Shown piece by piece: positions 1-8,062 of a stretch of DNA of 64,000 bases. Both the position numbers and the translations under genes were made by a program. Position 1 is the stretch's first letter; each line of letters opens with the position of its first letter. The DNA comes from Vibrio sp. BS-M-Sm-2 (GTDB taxonomy: Bacteria; Pseudomonadota; Gammaproteobacteria; Enterobacterales; Vibrionaceae): the NCBI RefSeq assembly GCF_041504345.1, contig NZ_CP167895.1, positions 744,001 through 808,000 on the forward strand. Reading direction: 5' to 3'. Under the pieces are notes generated by a model. The model saw only the letters and a program-made list of their open reading frames with translations. It did no database searches and had not been told where the DNA came from.

Positions 1-186
1 GCAACCTATGATCAAAGCCAAAGCGATCGTGTGATCTTGCTTGAGCAATACGCAAACCGCGAGGCGATCAATCAGCACTTTGTGATGCCTCATACCAAAG
101 CGTTTATTGAGCGTGGCATTACCGAGTTGGTTCAAGCATTCGAAACGCAACGTGGACCTATCAAAGCACAAGAGCAGGAGATCTAA
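1..186 (+). CDS. Partial small monooxygenase-like (ABM domain) protein, C-terminal end
   Basis: The window opens inside a reading frame that stays open from base 1 to a TAA at 184-186, giving the last 61 residues of a protein. The visible part has the pattern LEQYANREAINQHF followed by MPHTKAF, which resembles the second half of antibiotic-biosynthesis-monooxygenase (YgiN-like) domains, small dimeric proteins that oxidise quinols or act on aldehyde-like metabolites. Only 3 bases separate it from the next gene, so the two are very likely co-transcribed. The start and most of the fold lie outside the window, so the family call is tentative. Confidence 0.6.
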   Translation, partial: ATYDQSQSDRVILLEQYANREAINQHFVMPHTKAFIERGITELVQAFETQRGPIKAQEQEI

Positions 187-189
187 GAC

Positions 190-1164
190 ATGAAATGGGG
201 AATCCTAGGAACCAGCTTTATCTCAGGCGTCATGGCGGATGCGATCAAAGGCGATGCTCAAAGCGAGCTGTATGCCGTTGCTGGTCGTACTGAAAAAACA
301 CTCAATGAGTTTGCTGACCAATACCAACCAACACGAACCTTCAACAGCTATGACGCCTTGATTGAAGATGAGTCGGTCGACATTATCTACATTGCTCTAC
401 CAAACCATGTCCATCATGAGTATGTGATTAAAGCGGCTCAAAAAGGCAAAGCGATCTTGTGTGAGAAGTCTCTGTCGGTTGATATGGAAAAAACAGAACA
501 AGCCTTGCAAGCGGTGAAAGAAGCGGGTGTATTCTTTGCAGAAGGTCTGATGTATTTAAACCATCCACTTATCTCCAAGCTTCATCAAGAACTGGCAACT
601 GGTGAGATCGGCGAAGTGCGCTCAATTCAAGGTTCCTACGTTGCGGCGATTGATCAGTTTGTGAATCCTGCAAGTAAAGGCGCGCTATACAACCTTGGCT
701 GCTACCCAATGTCGCTGATTCACTCTGTCGCGCAGCAGCAATTTGGTGAGAGTGTGTTTGATGATGTGCAGATCTCAGCAATCGGTCGACGAGGCCCAGA
801 TGGCAATATCTGCGAATCGTCGGCGATGATGCATTTCAATGACCGCTTTACCGCGCAAATCCACACTGCAGAAGACCACGGCTTAAAGCATGGTTTTACG
901 ATTTTAGGCAGTAAAGGCTGTATCATTCTCGACACTAACCCATGGTTACCGACCGAAGAGAATACATTTACGGTTGAGATTTATGAAACGTCGAAACGCG
1001 AAGTGAAAGTCGAAGCGCAAGGTGACGGCTTCCATTATCAAGTGCGCAATATCCGCCAAGCGGTTGAGCAAGTTGACACACAACTTGCTGCGCCAATGGC
1101 AACCCACCAAGACTCTCGCGTAATCATGAAGTTATTAACTGATTGGGAACAAGCGGCGAGCTAA
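190..1164 (+). CDS. Gfo/Idh/MocA family NAD(P)-dependent oxidoreductase
   Basis: This 324-residue cytosolic protein begins with a Rossmann nucleotide-binding segment (GILGTSFIS, residues 4-12) and has the family's CEKSLSVD segment near residue 92, whose lysine belongs to the EKP-type active-site motif. A further conserved stretch, YNLGCYPMSL, follows near residue 170. Members oxidise or reduce sugars, inositols or their derivatives with NAD(P). The start is close behind the preceding stop, which suggests a short operon. It converges on the dgo-type operon, so a role in the same sugar-acid chemistry is plausible, but the substrate cannot be read from the sequence. Confidence 0.85.
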   Translation: MKWGILGTSFISGVMADAIKGDAQSELYAVAGRTEKTLNEFADQYQPTRTFNSYDALIEDESVDIIYIALPNHVHHEYVIKAAQKGKAILCEKSLSVDMEKTEQALQAVKEAGVFFAEGLMYLNHPLISKLHQELATGEIGEVRSIQGSYVAAIDQFVNPASKGALYNLGCYPMSLIHSVAQQQFGESVFDDVQISAIGRRGPDGNICESSAMMHFNDRFTAQIHTAEDHGLKHGFTILGSKGCIILDTNPWLPTEENTFTVEIYETSKREVKVEAQGDGFHYQVRNIRQAVEQVDTQLAAPMATHQDSRVIMKLLTDWEQAAS

Positions 1165-1179
1165 TGTTTTAGTAAAAGA

Positions 1180-1243
1180 AATACGACTCATATTGTTCTG
1201 TATGACTTGATAACAAATCACGTAGACAAATATGAGCCGTATT
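1180..1243. terminator. Inverted repeat between convergent genes, possible bidirectional terminator
   Basis: Bases 1180-1194 (AATACGACTCATATT) pair with 1229-1243 (AATATGAGCCGTATT) at 14 of 15 positions around a 34-base loop. It sits midway between the convergent oxidoreductase and aldolase genes. There is no clear T-run, so it is either a weak bidirectional terminator or a protein-binding site. Confidence 0.4.
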
Positions 1244-1274
1244 GTGGTTCTGCTTACATTTTGGCTGAGCTTAC

Positions 1275-1913
1275 TTAAGCTACAGACGCCTTAAAGGCGG
1301 TATTGAATGCTTTTGCATTAGCACGAATCTCGTCGTCAGATAAACCAGGCTTGTACAGTGACGCCCCTAAACCAAAACCTTTCGCACCGATGTCTAAGTA
1401 TGGTTTCATGCTCTCGATGGTAGGGTTGATTCCTCCTACAGGTAAGCAGATTGCTTCGGGAGGAAGTACAGAATTCAACGCTTTAAAGCCATCAAGGCCA
1501 AGCACTGAAATTGGGAATAGCTTTAACCCTGTCGCACCGGCAGCAAGTGCAGCGAACGCCTCTGTTGGCGTAACAACACCAGGGAAGCTGACGCAACCTG
1601 CAGCCGCTGACATTTTCACGACCTGTTCGTTGAAGTTCGGCGTTACCACTAAGTTTGCACCTGTATCAATCACAGCTTGTGCTTTTTCTGGGGTGGTAAC
1701 GGTACCCGCGCCAATTAAATATTGATCACCGAAATGTTCGACTAGCATTTTAATGCTGGTCAATGCATCTGGTGAGTTCAATGGCACTTCAATCATTGAG
1801 AAGCCTTCTTCAATCAAAATCTGTGTCACTCGAATACAGTCTGCTGGTTCCACACCACGGATAATGGCAACGAGCGGTAAGTGATCACTTAGGTTAAAGT
1901 CTTTATTTGTCAT
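1275..1913 (-). CDS. dgoA: 2-dehydro-3-deoxy-6-phosphogalactonate/gluconate aldolase
   Basis: This 212-residue class I aldolase should split 2-keto-3-deoxy-6-phospho-galactonate (or -gluconate) into pyruvate and glyceraldehyde 3-phosphate. The KDPG-aldolase hallmarks are present: a glutamate in FSMIEVPLNS (Glu42), the IGAGTV strand near residue 68, SFPGVVTPTE near 109, and the Schiff-base lysine in GLKLFPIS (Lys131). Its start overlaps the end of the kinase gene by 11 bases, indicating translational coupling. It is the last gene of the minus-strand operon. The choice between galacto- and gluco-substrate rests on the neighbouring DgoK-type kinase. Confidence 0.88.
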   Translation of the reverse strand: MTNKDFNLSDHLPLVAIIRGVEPADCIRVTQILIEEGFSMIEVPLNSPDALTSIKMLVEHFGDQYLIGAGTVTTPEKAQAVIDTGANLVVTPNFNEQVVKMSAAAGCVSFPGVVTPTEAFAALAAGATGLKLFPISVLGLDGFKALNSVLPPEAICLPVGGINPTIESMKPYLDIGAKGFGLGASLYKPGLSDDEIRANAKAFNTAFKASVA

Positions 1914-2811
1914 TGTTCATTACCTCTTTAATTTTTAACATTCCAGCGATGAAAGTGTCATCGCCATTCACGTATTCGGTTGTTTTATTTAGCTGACGAC
2001 AGGCTTGGTCATAGCGTTCTGATAGGGCTTTTCCGCCCACCAAGTAGATGCTTTCTTGATGCAGTTCTCGTACTTCGTTGCCGATTAACAGCCCTGATAA
2101 ATAATCAAGCACCTCACTCTCTTCTAGATTTCCGAATAGACGATGCGTTCTGGCTTTGAAGAGCTGATTAGTGATTGACGAGTTCGAGCTTTCCTCTACC
2201 CCTTTTACAAAAGCAGCGTTAGAGCTGACTTGTTTAGGTAAGCCACGCCCTAGGATTGTGTGTGTCGAAAGTGCAGAAAAAAGTTCGCCAGTCATGTAGG
2301 TTGAAAACGAGATTAACTTACCCGCTTCAATATTTGCGTGTTTGCTGTGAGTACCTGGAAAGGCTGCTTCAAGCGTCGGTTTGCTTGCTAACTCAAGAAG
2401 TCCAAACAACTGAACCTCTTCACCACGCATGACGTCGTAGTGGCCATGCTCATCACAATGGCTGACACCCGGAATGATGGTGGCTGTTGCCCCCCAAGGG
2501 AGGTCGAATTGGTGGGTGTTTTGAGCCAAGGACTCCACATTAGTTGGAGTGGAAACATACGGGACGTTGACCCAGCCCTGTGCAGAACCAACCATACCTG
2601 CCATGTAAATGGGTAAGTATTGGTATTCGCCGAGCCACTTGCTTAGTAATGATTCAAGTTCGGTTGCAAAGGCACCATCTTCAACTTGAAGCAGCCCCAT
2701 TTTGCGTTCTGTTTTATCAACGACCTGTCCTTGTTCATCCATGGCAAAGGCACGAAAGTTTGTCGTTCCCCAATCCAGGATTAGCCAACTGATTTTGTTT
2801 TTTTGATTCAT
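1903..2811 (-). CDS. dgoK: 2-dehydro-3-deoxygalactonokinase
   Basis: This 302-residue protein matches the DgoK family, which phosphorylates 2-keto-3-deoxygalactonate with ATP. The N-terminus carries LILDWGTTNFRAFAMD, the family's phosphate-binding start. GMVGSAQGW near residue 72, the LPGTHSKHA-like segment (FPGTHSKHA, near residue 150) and a C-terminal LVGGKALSERY are also typical. Length is close to that of the E. coli enzyme. It lies between the dehydratase and the aldolase, as the pathway order predicts. Confidence 0.88.
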   Translation of the reverse strand: MNQKNKISWLILDWGTTNFRAFAMDEQGQVVDKTERKMGLLQVEDGAFATELESLLSKWLGEYQYLPIYMAGMVGSAQGWVNVPYVSTPTNVESLAQNTHQFDLPWGATATIIPGVSHCDEHGHYDVMRGEEVQLFGLLELASKPTLEAAFPGTHSKHANIEAGKLISFSTYMTGELFSALSTHTILGRGLPKQVSSNAAFVKGVEESSNSSITNQLFKARTHRLFGNLEESEVLDYLSGLLIGNEVRELHQESIYLVGGKALSERYDQACRQLNKTTEYVNGDDTFIAGMLKIKEVMNNDK

Positions 2812-2827
2812 AATTACAGCTCACAGA

Positions 2828-2843
2828 CGCGCCCTAAGGCGCG
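2828..2843. other. GC-rich intergenic hairpin upstream of dgoK
   Basis: CGCGCC and GGCGCG form a 6-bp all-GC stem around a 4-base loop (CTAA), 17 bases before the dgoK start on the minus strand. Read in the direction of the operon it is not followed by a T-run. A role in mRNA stability or in spacing expression between dehydratase and kinase is more likely than termination. Confidence 0.4.
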
Positions 2844-2907
2844 CAGTTTTAGGTTTAGTTGATGTACTTTTTATCGGTTTACTTTGTCGAACCGTTAACG
2901 TTTCGGA

Positions 2908-2979
2908 TCTAGCTAACTCTGTTTATTTAGTTAACCTTGCCTCTTTAGTTAACTTTGCTTTTTTAGTTAACTTTGTACT
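2908..2979. repeat. 18-bp tandem repeat overlapping the dehydratase stop codon
   Basis: Four units of 18 bp start at 2908, 2926, 2944 and 2962. The last three share TTTAGTTAAC exactly and the first is degenerate (TCTAGCTAAC). The fourth unit holds the last codons and stop of the dehydratase gene. Because the period is six codons, each unit re-creates the end of the gene (Lys-Val-Asn-stop or a near copy) downstream in the same frame. Confidence 0.8.
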
Positions 2980-4108
2980 GCTTGATGATGTCGGTATTCA
3001 CATCGACACCGATGCCCGGTTTGGTAGAGATTTGTACCTTGCCGTTTTCCATCTTGATGCCATCGCAAATGAGATCTTTGCGGAATGGGTGTGAAGACTG
3101 GTCAAACTCAAGCATTGGCTCGATAGGGTTGAGTGAGAGTGGTGAACTTGGAAGTGAAGCAATAAACTGCAAAGAGGCCGCAATACCAATACCAGAACCC
3201 CAAACGTGTGGAATCATCATGGTGTGGTTTGCTTGTGCCATTGCTGCAATCTTCTTACATTCTGTGATACCACCTGAAGAACATAGATCAGGTTGAATCA
3301 CGTCTAACGCTCTCTGTTCAAGCCAAGGGCGGTAGCCCATTTTTCCGAACAGTTGCTCACCTGCGGCGATATAAGTCGTAGAAAGGTTCTTGATTTCTTG
3401 ATAGCCAGCAATGTCTTCTGGAGCTAACAGCTCCTCTAAGAAGTACAGGTTGAACTCTTCTGTTTCTTTGATAATGCGACGTGCAGCAGCGGCGTTGTAC
3501 GCCCCATTAGCATCAGCCATGATTTTCACATCATTACCAACTGCTTCACGAATTGAACGAATGAAGGCGATATCTTCCTCTACGCCAAATCCAATCTTAA
3601 GCTTGAAGGCTTCAAAGCCGCCATCGACATAGCGATGTGCTTCTTCGATCGCGGCTTCTGGATATTTTGCATCTGCAATACGGTAGAAGCCCGTTGCATA
3701 AGGGGTGACTTCTTTACGGAAAGCACCACCTATGAGAGAGTGAATCGGTTTATTGAGAGCCTTACCAATGACATCCCACAGCGCAATATCAACACCGCTG
3801 ATTGCGTTGACTGCAGAACCACCTTGACCGTATGGGCGAGTCACGTTGTACATCTCTTCCCAAAGCACTTCTACGTCGAATGGGCTACGTCCAAGTAGCA
3901 GTGGCTTAAAGGTATGCTCGACAAATGCAGCAGCGATGTGTGGGCTCTGTAGACCGTGACATAGAGCTTCACCAAAACCAACAACCCCTTCATCAGTAAC
4001 GATTTCGATGATCATTGAGCTACGGTTATGAACCCAGCCTTGTGCGAAGTAAAATGGCGTCTCTAGTGGAACTGAGATTGCGTGTGGAATGACATCAATA
4101 ATTTTCAC
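2963..4108 (-). CDS. Enolase-superfamily (mandelate racemase type) acid-sugar dehydratase
   Basis: This 381-residue protein is a complete mandelate-racemase/muconate-lactonizing enzyme. The barrel shows the KxK pair (Lys169, Lys171), metal ligands Asp199 (MADAN), Glu225 (LEELL) and Glu251 (AAGEQ), and the Asp274/His301 dyad (QPDL, PHVWG). Such a set supports proton abstraction and dehydration of an aldonic acid to a 2-keto-3-deoxy acid. With dgoK and dgoA downstream, the expected product is 2-keto-3-deoxygalactonate. It does not look like a close copy of E. coli DgoD, whose barrel uses different catalytic residues, so the true substrate (galactonate, another hexonate or an anhydro-acid) is open. 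Confidence 0.82.
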   Translation of the reverse strand: MKIIDVIPHAISVPLETPFYFAQGWVHNRSSMIIEIVTDEGVVGFGEALCHGLQSPHIAAAFVEHTFKPLLLGRSPFDVEVLWEEMYNVTRPYGQGGSAVNAISGVDIALWDVIGKALNKPIHSLIGGAFRKEVTPYATGFYRIADAKYPEAAIEEAHRYVDGGFEAFKLKIGFGVEEDIAFIRSIREAVGNDVKIMADANGAYNAAAARRIIKETEEFNLYFLEELLAPEDIAGYQEIKNLSTTYIAAGEQLFGKMGYRPWLEQRALDVIQPDLCSSGGITECKKIAAMAQANHTMMIPHVWGSGIGIAASLQFIASLPSSPLSLNPIEPMLEFDQSSHPFRKDLICDGIKMENGKVQISTKPGIGVDVNTDIIKQYKVN

Positions 4109-4122
4109 AATAAATACCTTAC

Positions 4123-5391
4123 TTAAATCAGAATCAGAGATATCTGAGGAATAAAGACAATCAGCGTTAACGCGAACATCATGGCTAGGAAGAACGGGAT
4201 AATGGCTTTAGAAAGTTTCTCAACAGAGACCCCTGAAACGCTCGAGCCAACAAATAAGTTTAGACCCAGAGGAGGAGTGATAAACCCGATAGCCAATGTC
4301 ACCACCATGATGATGCCGATGTGTACTGGGTTGAAACCGAATAGCATGGCCACTGGAACCAAGATTGGCGTCAGAATAATGATTGCCGCAACGGTCTCCA
4401 TGAAACAGCCGACGACGAGCAGTAGAGCTACCATCAAGATAATGAAGATCACCTTGCTATCAGAGAACTCAAGCATCGCGTTAGCAATTTGTGTTGGAAT
4501 TTGTTCAAGTGCTAAGTACTTACCAAAGGCAGTAGCGGTACCCACAATCAACAACACAATCACGGAAGTAATCACCGATTTAGTGAAGATTTTTGGTAAG
4601 TCTTTAAAGGTAATTTCTTTGTAGGCGAATAGGCTCACAATAAGGCCATAAACCACCGCTACTACACTTGCTTCTGTTGGGGTGAAAATACCGCCGTAGA
4701 TACCACCAAGAATGATTACTGGGATAAGCAGTGCGAGTTGAGCGTGTTTAAATTGAGCCCACACCTCTTTCCAGCTAAACGGTTCGTCTGATCCTTTGTA
4801 ACCTTTCTTCTTAGAGTAGATGTATGCCCAAGCCATCAAACAAAGTGATACCAAGATGCCCGGGATGATGCCTGCAATGAATAAGTCGCCAATTGATACG
4901 CCTGCAGATACGCCGTACATCACCATTGGGATGCTTGGTGGAATCATGACACCAATCGCACCTGCTGCTGTGACAACCGCGGTTGCAAAGCCCTTGTCGT
5001 AGCCGTACTTGATCATCGCTGGAATCATGATGCCGCCAACCGCTGCTACCGTAGCTGGGCCAGAGCCCGAGATAGCGGCGAAGAACATACATGTAATGAT
5101 TGAAGCAATCGCGAAGCCACCCGTGATGTTTTTCACTAATGAGTTAGCAAAGTTCACCAAACGTTGCGAGATACCGCCGCTGCCCATGATGTCACCCGCT
5201 AGGATGAAAAATGGTACTGCCATAATTGGGAAAGAATCGACAGAGGTGATTAAGGTACTCACAAGAAAATCAACGCTTAAGGTGCCGGTTGAAATAATGG
5301 TGAGTAGCGTTGCCATACCCAATGAGATAGCAATGGGCACAGAGGCAATAACGAGTAGTGCGAAAGTCGCAAACAAAATAAATACTGACAT
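4123..5391 (-). CDS. TRAP transporter large permease (DctM family)
   Basis: This 422-residue, very hydrophobic protein is the ion-coupled channel subunit of a TRAP transporter. It has about a dozen membrane segments and family motifs such as PFFILAGDIMGSGGIS near residue 60, SGSGPATVAAVGGIMIPAM near residue 109 and GFITPPLGLNLFV near residue 365. It works with the DctQ and DctP subunits encoded just upstream to take up an organic acid with sodium. The gap to dctQ is 9 bases and to the dehydratase 14 bases, which indicates one transcript. Confidence 0.92.
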   Translation of the reverse strand: MSVFILFATFALLVIASVPIAISLGMATLLTIISTGTLSVDFLVSTLITSVDSFPIMAVPFFILAGDIMGSGGISQRLVNFANSLVKNITGGFAIASIITCMFFAAISGSGPATVAAVGGIMIPAMIKYGYDKGFATAVVTAAGAIGVMIPPSIPMVMYGVSAGVSIGDLFIAGIIPGILVSLCLMAWAYIYSKKKGYKGSDEPFSWKEVWAQFKHAQLALLIPVIILGGIYGGIFTPTEASVVAVVYGLIVSLFAYKEITFKDLPKIFTKSVITSVIVLLIVGTATAFGKYLALEQIPTQIANAMLEFSDSKVIFIILMVALLLVVGCFMETVAAIIILTPILVPVAMLFGFNPVHIGIIMVVTLAIGFITPPLGLNLFVGSSVSGVSVEKLSKAIIPFFLAMMFALTLIVFIPQISLILI

Positions 5392-5400
5392 GATTACCTC

Positions 5401-5874
5401 CTATTTCGCTGTTTTGATGTCATCAGTGGTGGATACCATCTGTTGAATCAACCTGATTGATGTAAGTGCAAAGCCTACTGGGCCTGCTAGATAAACGATC
5501 CACATTGGCAACCCAAGTGCTGGTGATGTTTGACCTAGGTAATATAGGTTCGCCACCATTTGCGTTGATTTAAATAAAATAACAACAGAGAATGCTAAGA
5601 AGACGAAGTCCGAAAATAGGCTTAGGTACTTTTTTTCCTTCTCATCAATTAACATTGCTATGGCTTCTATTTTTATGTGGCTCTTTTTCGCGACAGCAAA
5701 GCTGATACCGATATAAACTAACCAAATGAAACAATAGCGAGCTAACTCTTCAGTCCAAGCAATTGAATAATCGAATGTTCTGGATACTACTTGTAAGAAT
5801 ATTGCCGCCGTCATAACAACGAGCAGTATTACGGCTATCGTATTTTCAAAATACTTATCTAACCAATTCAACAT
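5401..5874 (-). CDS. TRAP transporter small permease (DctQ family)
   Basis: This 157-residue membrane protein has four hydrophobic segments and the DctQ pattern with WTEELARYCFIWLVYIGISF near residues 40-59. It partners the large permease encoded 9 bases downstream. The substrate is set by the binding protein, not by this subunit. Its position between binding protein and large subunit is the standard TRAP order. Confidence 0.88.
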   Translation of the reverse strand: MLNWLDKYFENTIAVILLVVMTAAIFLQVVSRTFDYSIAWTEELARYCFIWLVYIGISFAVAKKSHIKIEAIAMLIDEKEKKYLSLFSDFVFLAFSVVILFKSTQMVANLYYLGQTSPALGLPMWIVYLAGPVGFALTSIRLIQQMVSTTDDIKTAK

Positions 5875-5999
5875 AATAAGATTCCTTGTTCACTTATTAT
5901 TTATTTCCATTACTTATTTGCTATTTATTAAAAAAATTAATTATAAAAATAGTCAGTATTCATAAAAGTAAGGTTTTAAACGTTAAGTGATGGCTTGAT

Positions 6000-7055
6000 T
6001 TACTTAGCGACTAATTCGTTTTCAGCTTTTTTAATCTGCTCTTGGAAAGCGGATACAACATCTTTGCCAATGATTGGTGTGTATTTCTCAATAACGGACT
6101 TAGTCGCTTCTTGGAAGCCAACCAGTGCTTCAGGTGTCAGCGTTACGACTTCCATGTTTTGTTTAATAACATCCAAACTTTCAAGATTGACTCGACGGTT
6201 AACTTGACGCTCATAGTCGCCGGCATCAATAGCGGCTTGGCGCAGAACTCTTTGATCGTGACGGCTTAATTTATTCCATGTCGCTTGACTAACAATTAAA
6301 GCCAATGGTGTGTATACGTGCCCTGTGTTTGATAAGGTTTCTTGTACTTCGAACAAGTTGTTTAATGCGATATTCGGATATGGGTTCTCTTGTCCGTCAA
6401 CCGTGCCTTGCTGTAGCGCTGTGAACAGTTCATTGAAAGCCATTGGCGTTGGGGTTGCGCCCATTGCTTTCCATGCGTCCAAGTGAAGTGGACTCTCCAT
6501 TGTTCGTATCTTCAAGCCTTCAACATCTTCAATCGTTCTAACTGCTTGTTGAGAGTTGGTTAGATGGCGAAAACCGTTTTCCCAAAAATCGAGTCCGACT
6601 AAGCCTTTTGACTCTAGTCTTTTCAGCATATCGTCACCGAATTCACTGCGAAGTACTTTGTCTGCAACTGCCTCACTGGTGATCATAAATGGAAGATCGA
6701 ATACATTGTATTCTGGGTAGAAGTTAGCCAGTGGGCCCGTCGATGGAATAGATACGTCAAGTGTTCCTAATTGCAGCATTTCAATCGCCGCACGGTCATC
6801 ACCTAATTGCGCTGAAGGGTATATATCCACCTTCAATTCAGTAAATTTCTCAACAATTTCTTTAAACTTAGCAGCACCATCATAGATAGGGTGTTTGTTA
6901 TTAGAGCTCATGCTGAAACGTAATGTTTGAACTTGAGATTCACCTGCTGCAATACTCGATTGGTTATTTCCTTGAGAATTTGTAGCAATAGCTGTACCAA
7001 TGATTGAGGCGACAAACACCCCACCAATGGCTAGAATTTTTCCGGTTCTAGACAT
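6000..7055 (-). CDS. TRAP transporter substrate-binding protein (DctP family)
   Basis: This 351-residue periplasmic protein has an N-terminal hydrophobic export segment (residues about 8-26) and a DctP/TAXI-type solute-binding fold. Characteristic stretches are LGDDRAAIEMLQLGTLDVSI near residue 83, GLKIRTMESPLHLDAWKAMG near residue 180, where the arginine normally binds the substrate carboxylate, and VDGQENPYPNI near residue 219. Its ligand is probably the acid sugar used by the dehydratase of the same operon. The 125-base gap before dctQ is AT-rich and shows no terminator. Confidence 0.9.
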   Translation of the reverse strand: MSRTGKILAIGGVFVASIIGTAIATNSQGNNQSSIAAGESQVQTLRFSMSSNNKHPIYDGAAKFKEIVEKFTELKVDIYPSAQLGDDRAAIEMLQLGTLDVSIPSTGPLANFYPEYNVFDLPFMITSEAVADKVLRSEFGDDMLKRLESKGLVGLDFWENGFRHLTNSQQAVRTIEDVEGLKIRTMESPLHLDAWKAMGATPTPMAFNELFTALQQGTVDGQENPYPNIALNNLFEVQETLSNTGHVYTPLALIVSQATWNKLSRHDQRVLRQAAIDAGDYERQVNRRVNLESLDVIKQNMEVVTLTPEALVGFQEATKSVIEKYTPIIGKDVVSAFQEQIKKAENELVAK

Positions 7056-7088
7056 AGTCGTACCTGATTAATTTATTATTTATATAAA

Positions 7089-7105
7089 GTGTACGTTACA
7101 TACAC
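7089..7105. promoter_or_regulatory. Palindrome upstream of dctP, candidate operator
   Basis: GTGTACGT-T-ACATACAC is an 8-1-8 inverted repeat with one mismatch. It lies 34 bases before the dctP start, between the iclR stop and the TRAP genes. The position suits an operator for a promoter internal to the operon. It does not resemble the paired sites upstream of iclR, so its binding protein is unknown. Confidence 0.35.
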
Positions 7106-7113
7106 CTGTAGGG

Positions 7114-7839
7114 TTAATTAAGTTGCTTGGATATTTTCTGACAATATTCAGTAATAACAGGAATTAACTCCGTCATTCTTTCGTCAGACATGTATTCTTT
7201 AATGCTGGTTACTGATATAGCCGCAATAATATTGTTATATTTATTTCTTATTGGTACAGCAACGCAACGTACAAGGTCTTCGTTATCTTCTAAGTCATAG
7301 CTATAGTCATGCTTAGAATATTCATTCATTCTTTTTAGCATCGACTCGACGTCATGATTAGTTTGCGATGAAATAAGTCTAATCCATTCCATCTTTGGCA
7401 TATCAATCATTAACGCTTTTCCAATCCCTGTTGCAGACATTGGCAGTCGGTCTCCCACTTGAGATCGCAGTTGAATTGCACGCTCTCCCGGGATTTTATC
7501 TAGGTAGAAGATTTGATCCTCATCTTTGATGCCTAGATGGACGGTATCTTTAGTTTGAGCAGCAAGTTCGCGAATAAAGGGTTTCGCAATTTCTTTGAGA
7601 GGCATGTCTTGTTGGGCGCGGATACCAAGTTGAATCATTTTAGTACCTAACACTAGACCAATCCCTTTCACTTCTCGGATATAGCGAGCTTCAATAAGGC
7701 CTTGGATAATTCTGTGCACCGTAGATTTCGGCAGCTGTAAATGTTCACACACATCTTTGAGTTGTCGATTACCTTCAGCGATCGAGTCGATGACCGCGAT
7801 TGCTTTTACCAATGCTTGATTACCTTGTAACTTGCTCAT
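7114..7839 (-). CDS. IclR-family transcriptional regulator of the sugar-acid operon
   Basis: The protein is 241 residues from the ATG at 7839, with an N-terminal winged helix (QLKDVCEHLQLPKSTVHRII) and a C-terminal IclR ligand domain (GIKDEDQIFYLDKIPGERAI, then MSATGIGKALM). An upstream in-frame ATG at 7953 would add 38 residues unlike the family, whereas the chosen start follows a purine-rich GAGAGGCGG site. IclR proteins commonly control aldonic-acid catabolism and sense a pathway intermediate. Its place at the head of the TRAP-dehydratase-kinase-aldolase operon supports that role. Confidence 0.88.
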   Translation of the reverse strand: MSKLQGNQALVKAIAVIDSIAEGNRQLKDVCEHLQLPKSTVHRIIQGLIEARYIREVKGIGLVLGTKMIQLGIRAQQDMPLKEIAKPFIRELAAQTKDTVHLGIKDEDQIFYLDKIPGERAIQLRSQVGDRLPMSATGIGKALMIDMPKMEWIRLISSQTNHDVESMLKRMNEYSKHDYSYDLEDNEDLVRCVAVPIRNKYNNIIAAISVTSIKEYMSDERMTELIPVITEYCQKISKQLN

Positions 7840-7909
7840 AAAACCGCCTCTCGTTGTATGAGAGAAATATAGCGGTAGTTTGCTATTGATAATGTGATAA
7901 CTATCAACA

Positions 7910-7945
7910 TTCCACTTTGTGAAACAAGAGTCCCACATTGTGGAA
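7910..7945. promoter_or_regulatory. Paired palindromes upstream of iclR, candidate IclR operators
   Basis: Two 15-bp imperfect palindromes of the form TTCCAC-N3-GTGGAA occur at 7910-7924 (TTCCACTTTGTGAAA) and 7931-7945 (TCCCACATTGTGGAA). Their centres are 21 bp apart, two helical turns, so two dimers would bind the same DNA face. They are 71-106 bases upstream of the iclR start and precede the divergent gene at 8063. Autoregulation by the adjacent IclR protein is the simplest reading. Confidence 0.55.
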
Positions 7946-8062
7946 TTTATCAATGGGAGTATAAATACTTTGCATTTGAAACAGTCACAGTGTCCAATGT
8001 CGTTCAGACAATATTGACCGAAAAACCTTATTTTTTAAGGTGTTAAATAGGACCTTTGCCGC

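Noticed and set aside
4181-5446. Long antisense frames over the TRAP permease genes
   Set aside because: They mirror hydrophobic codons of dctM and dctQ and have no family resemblance or start signals.
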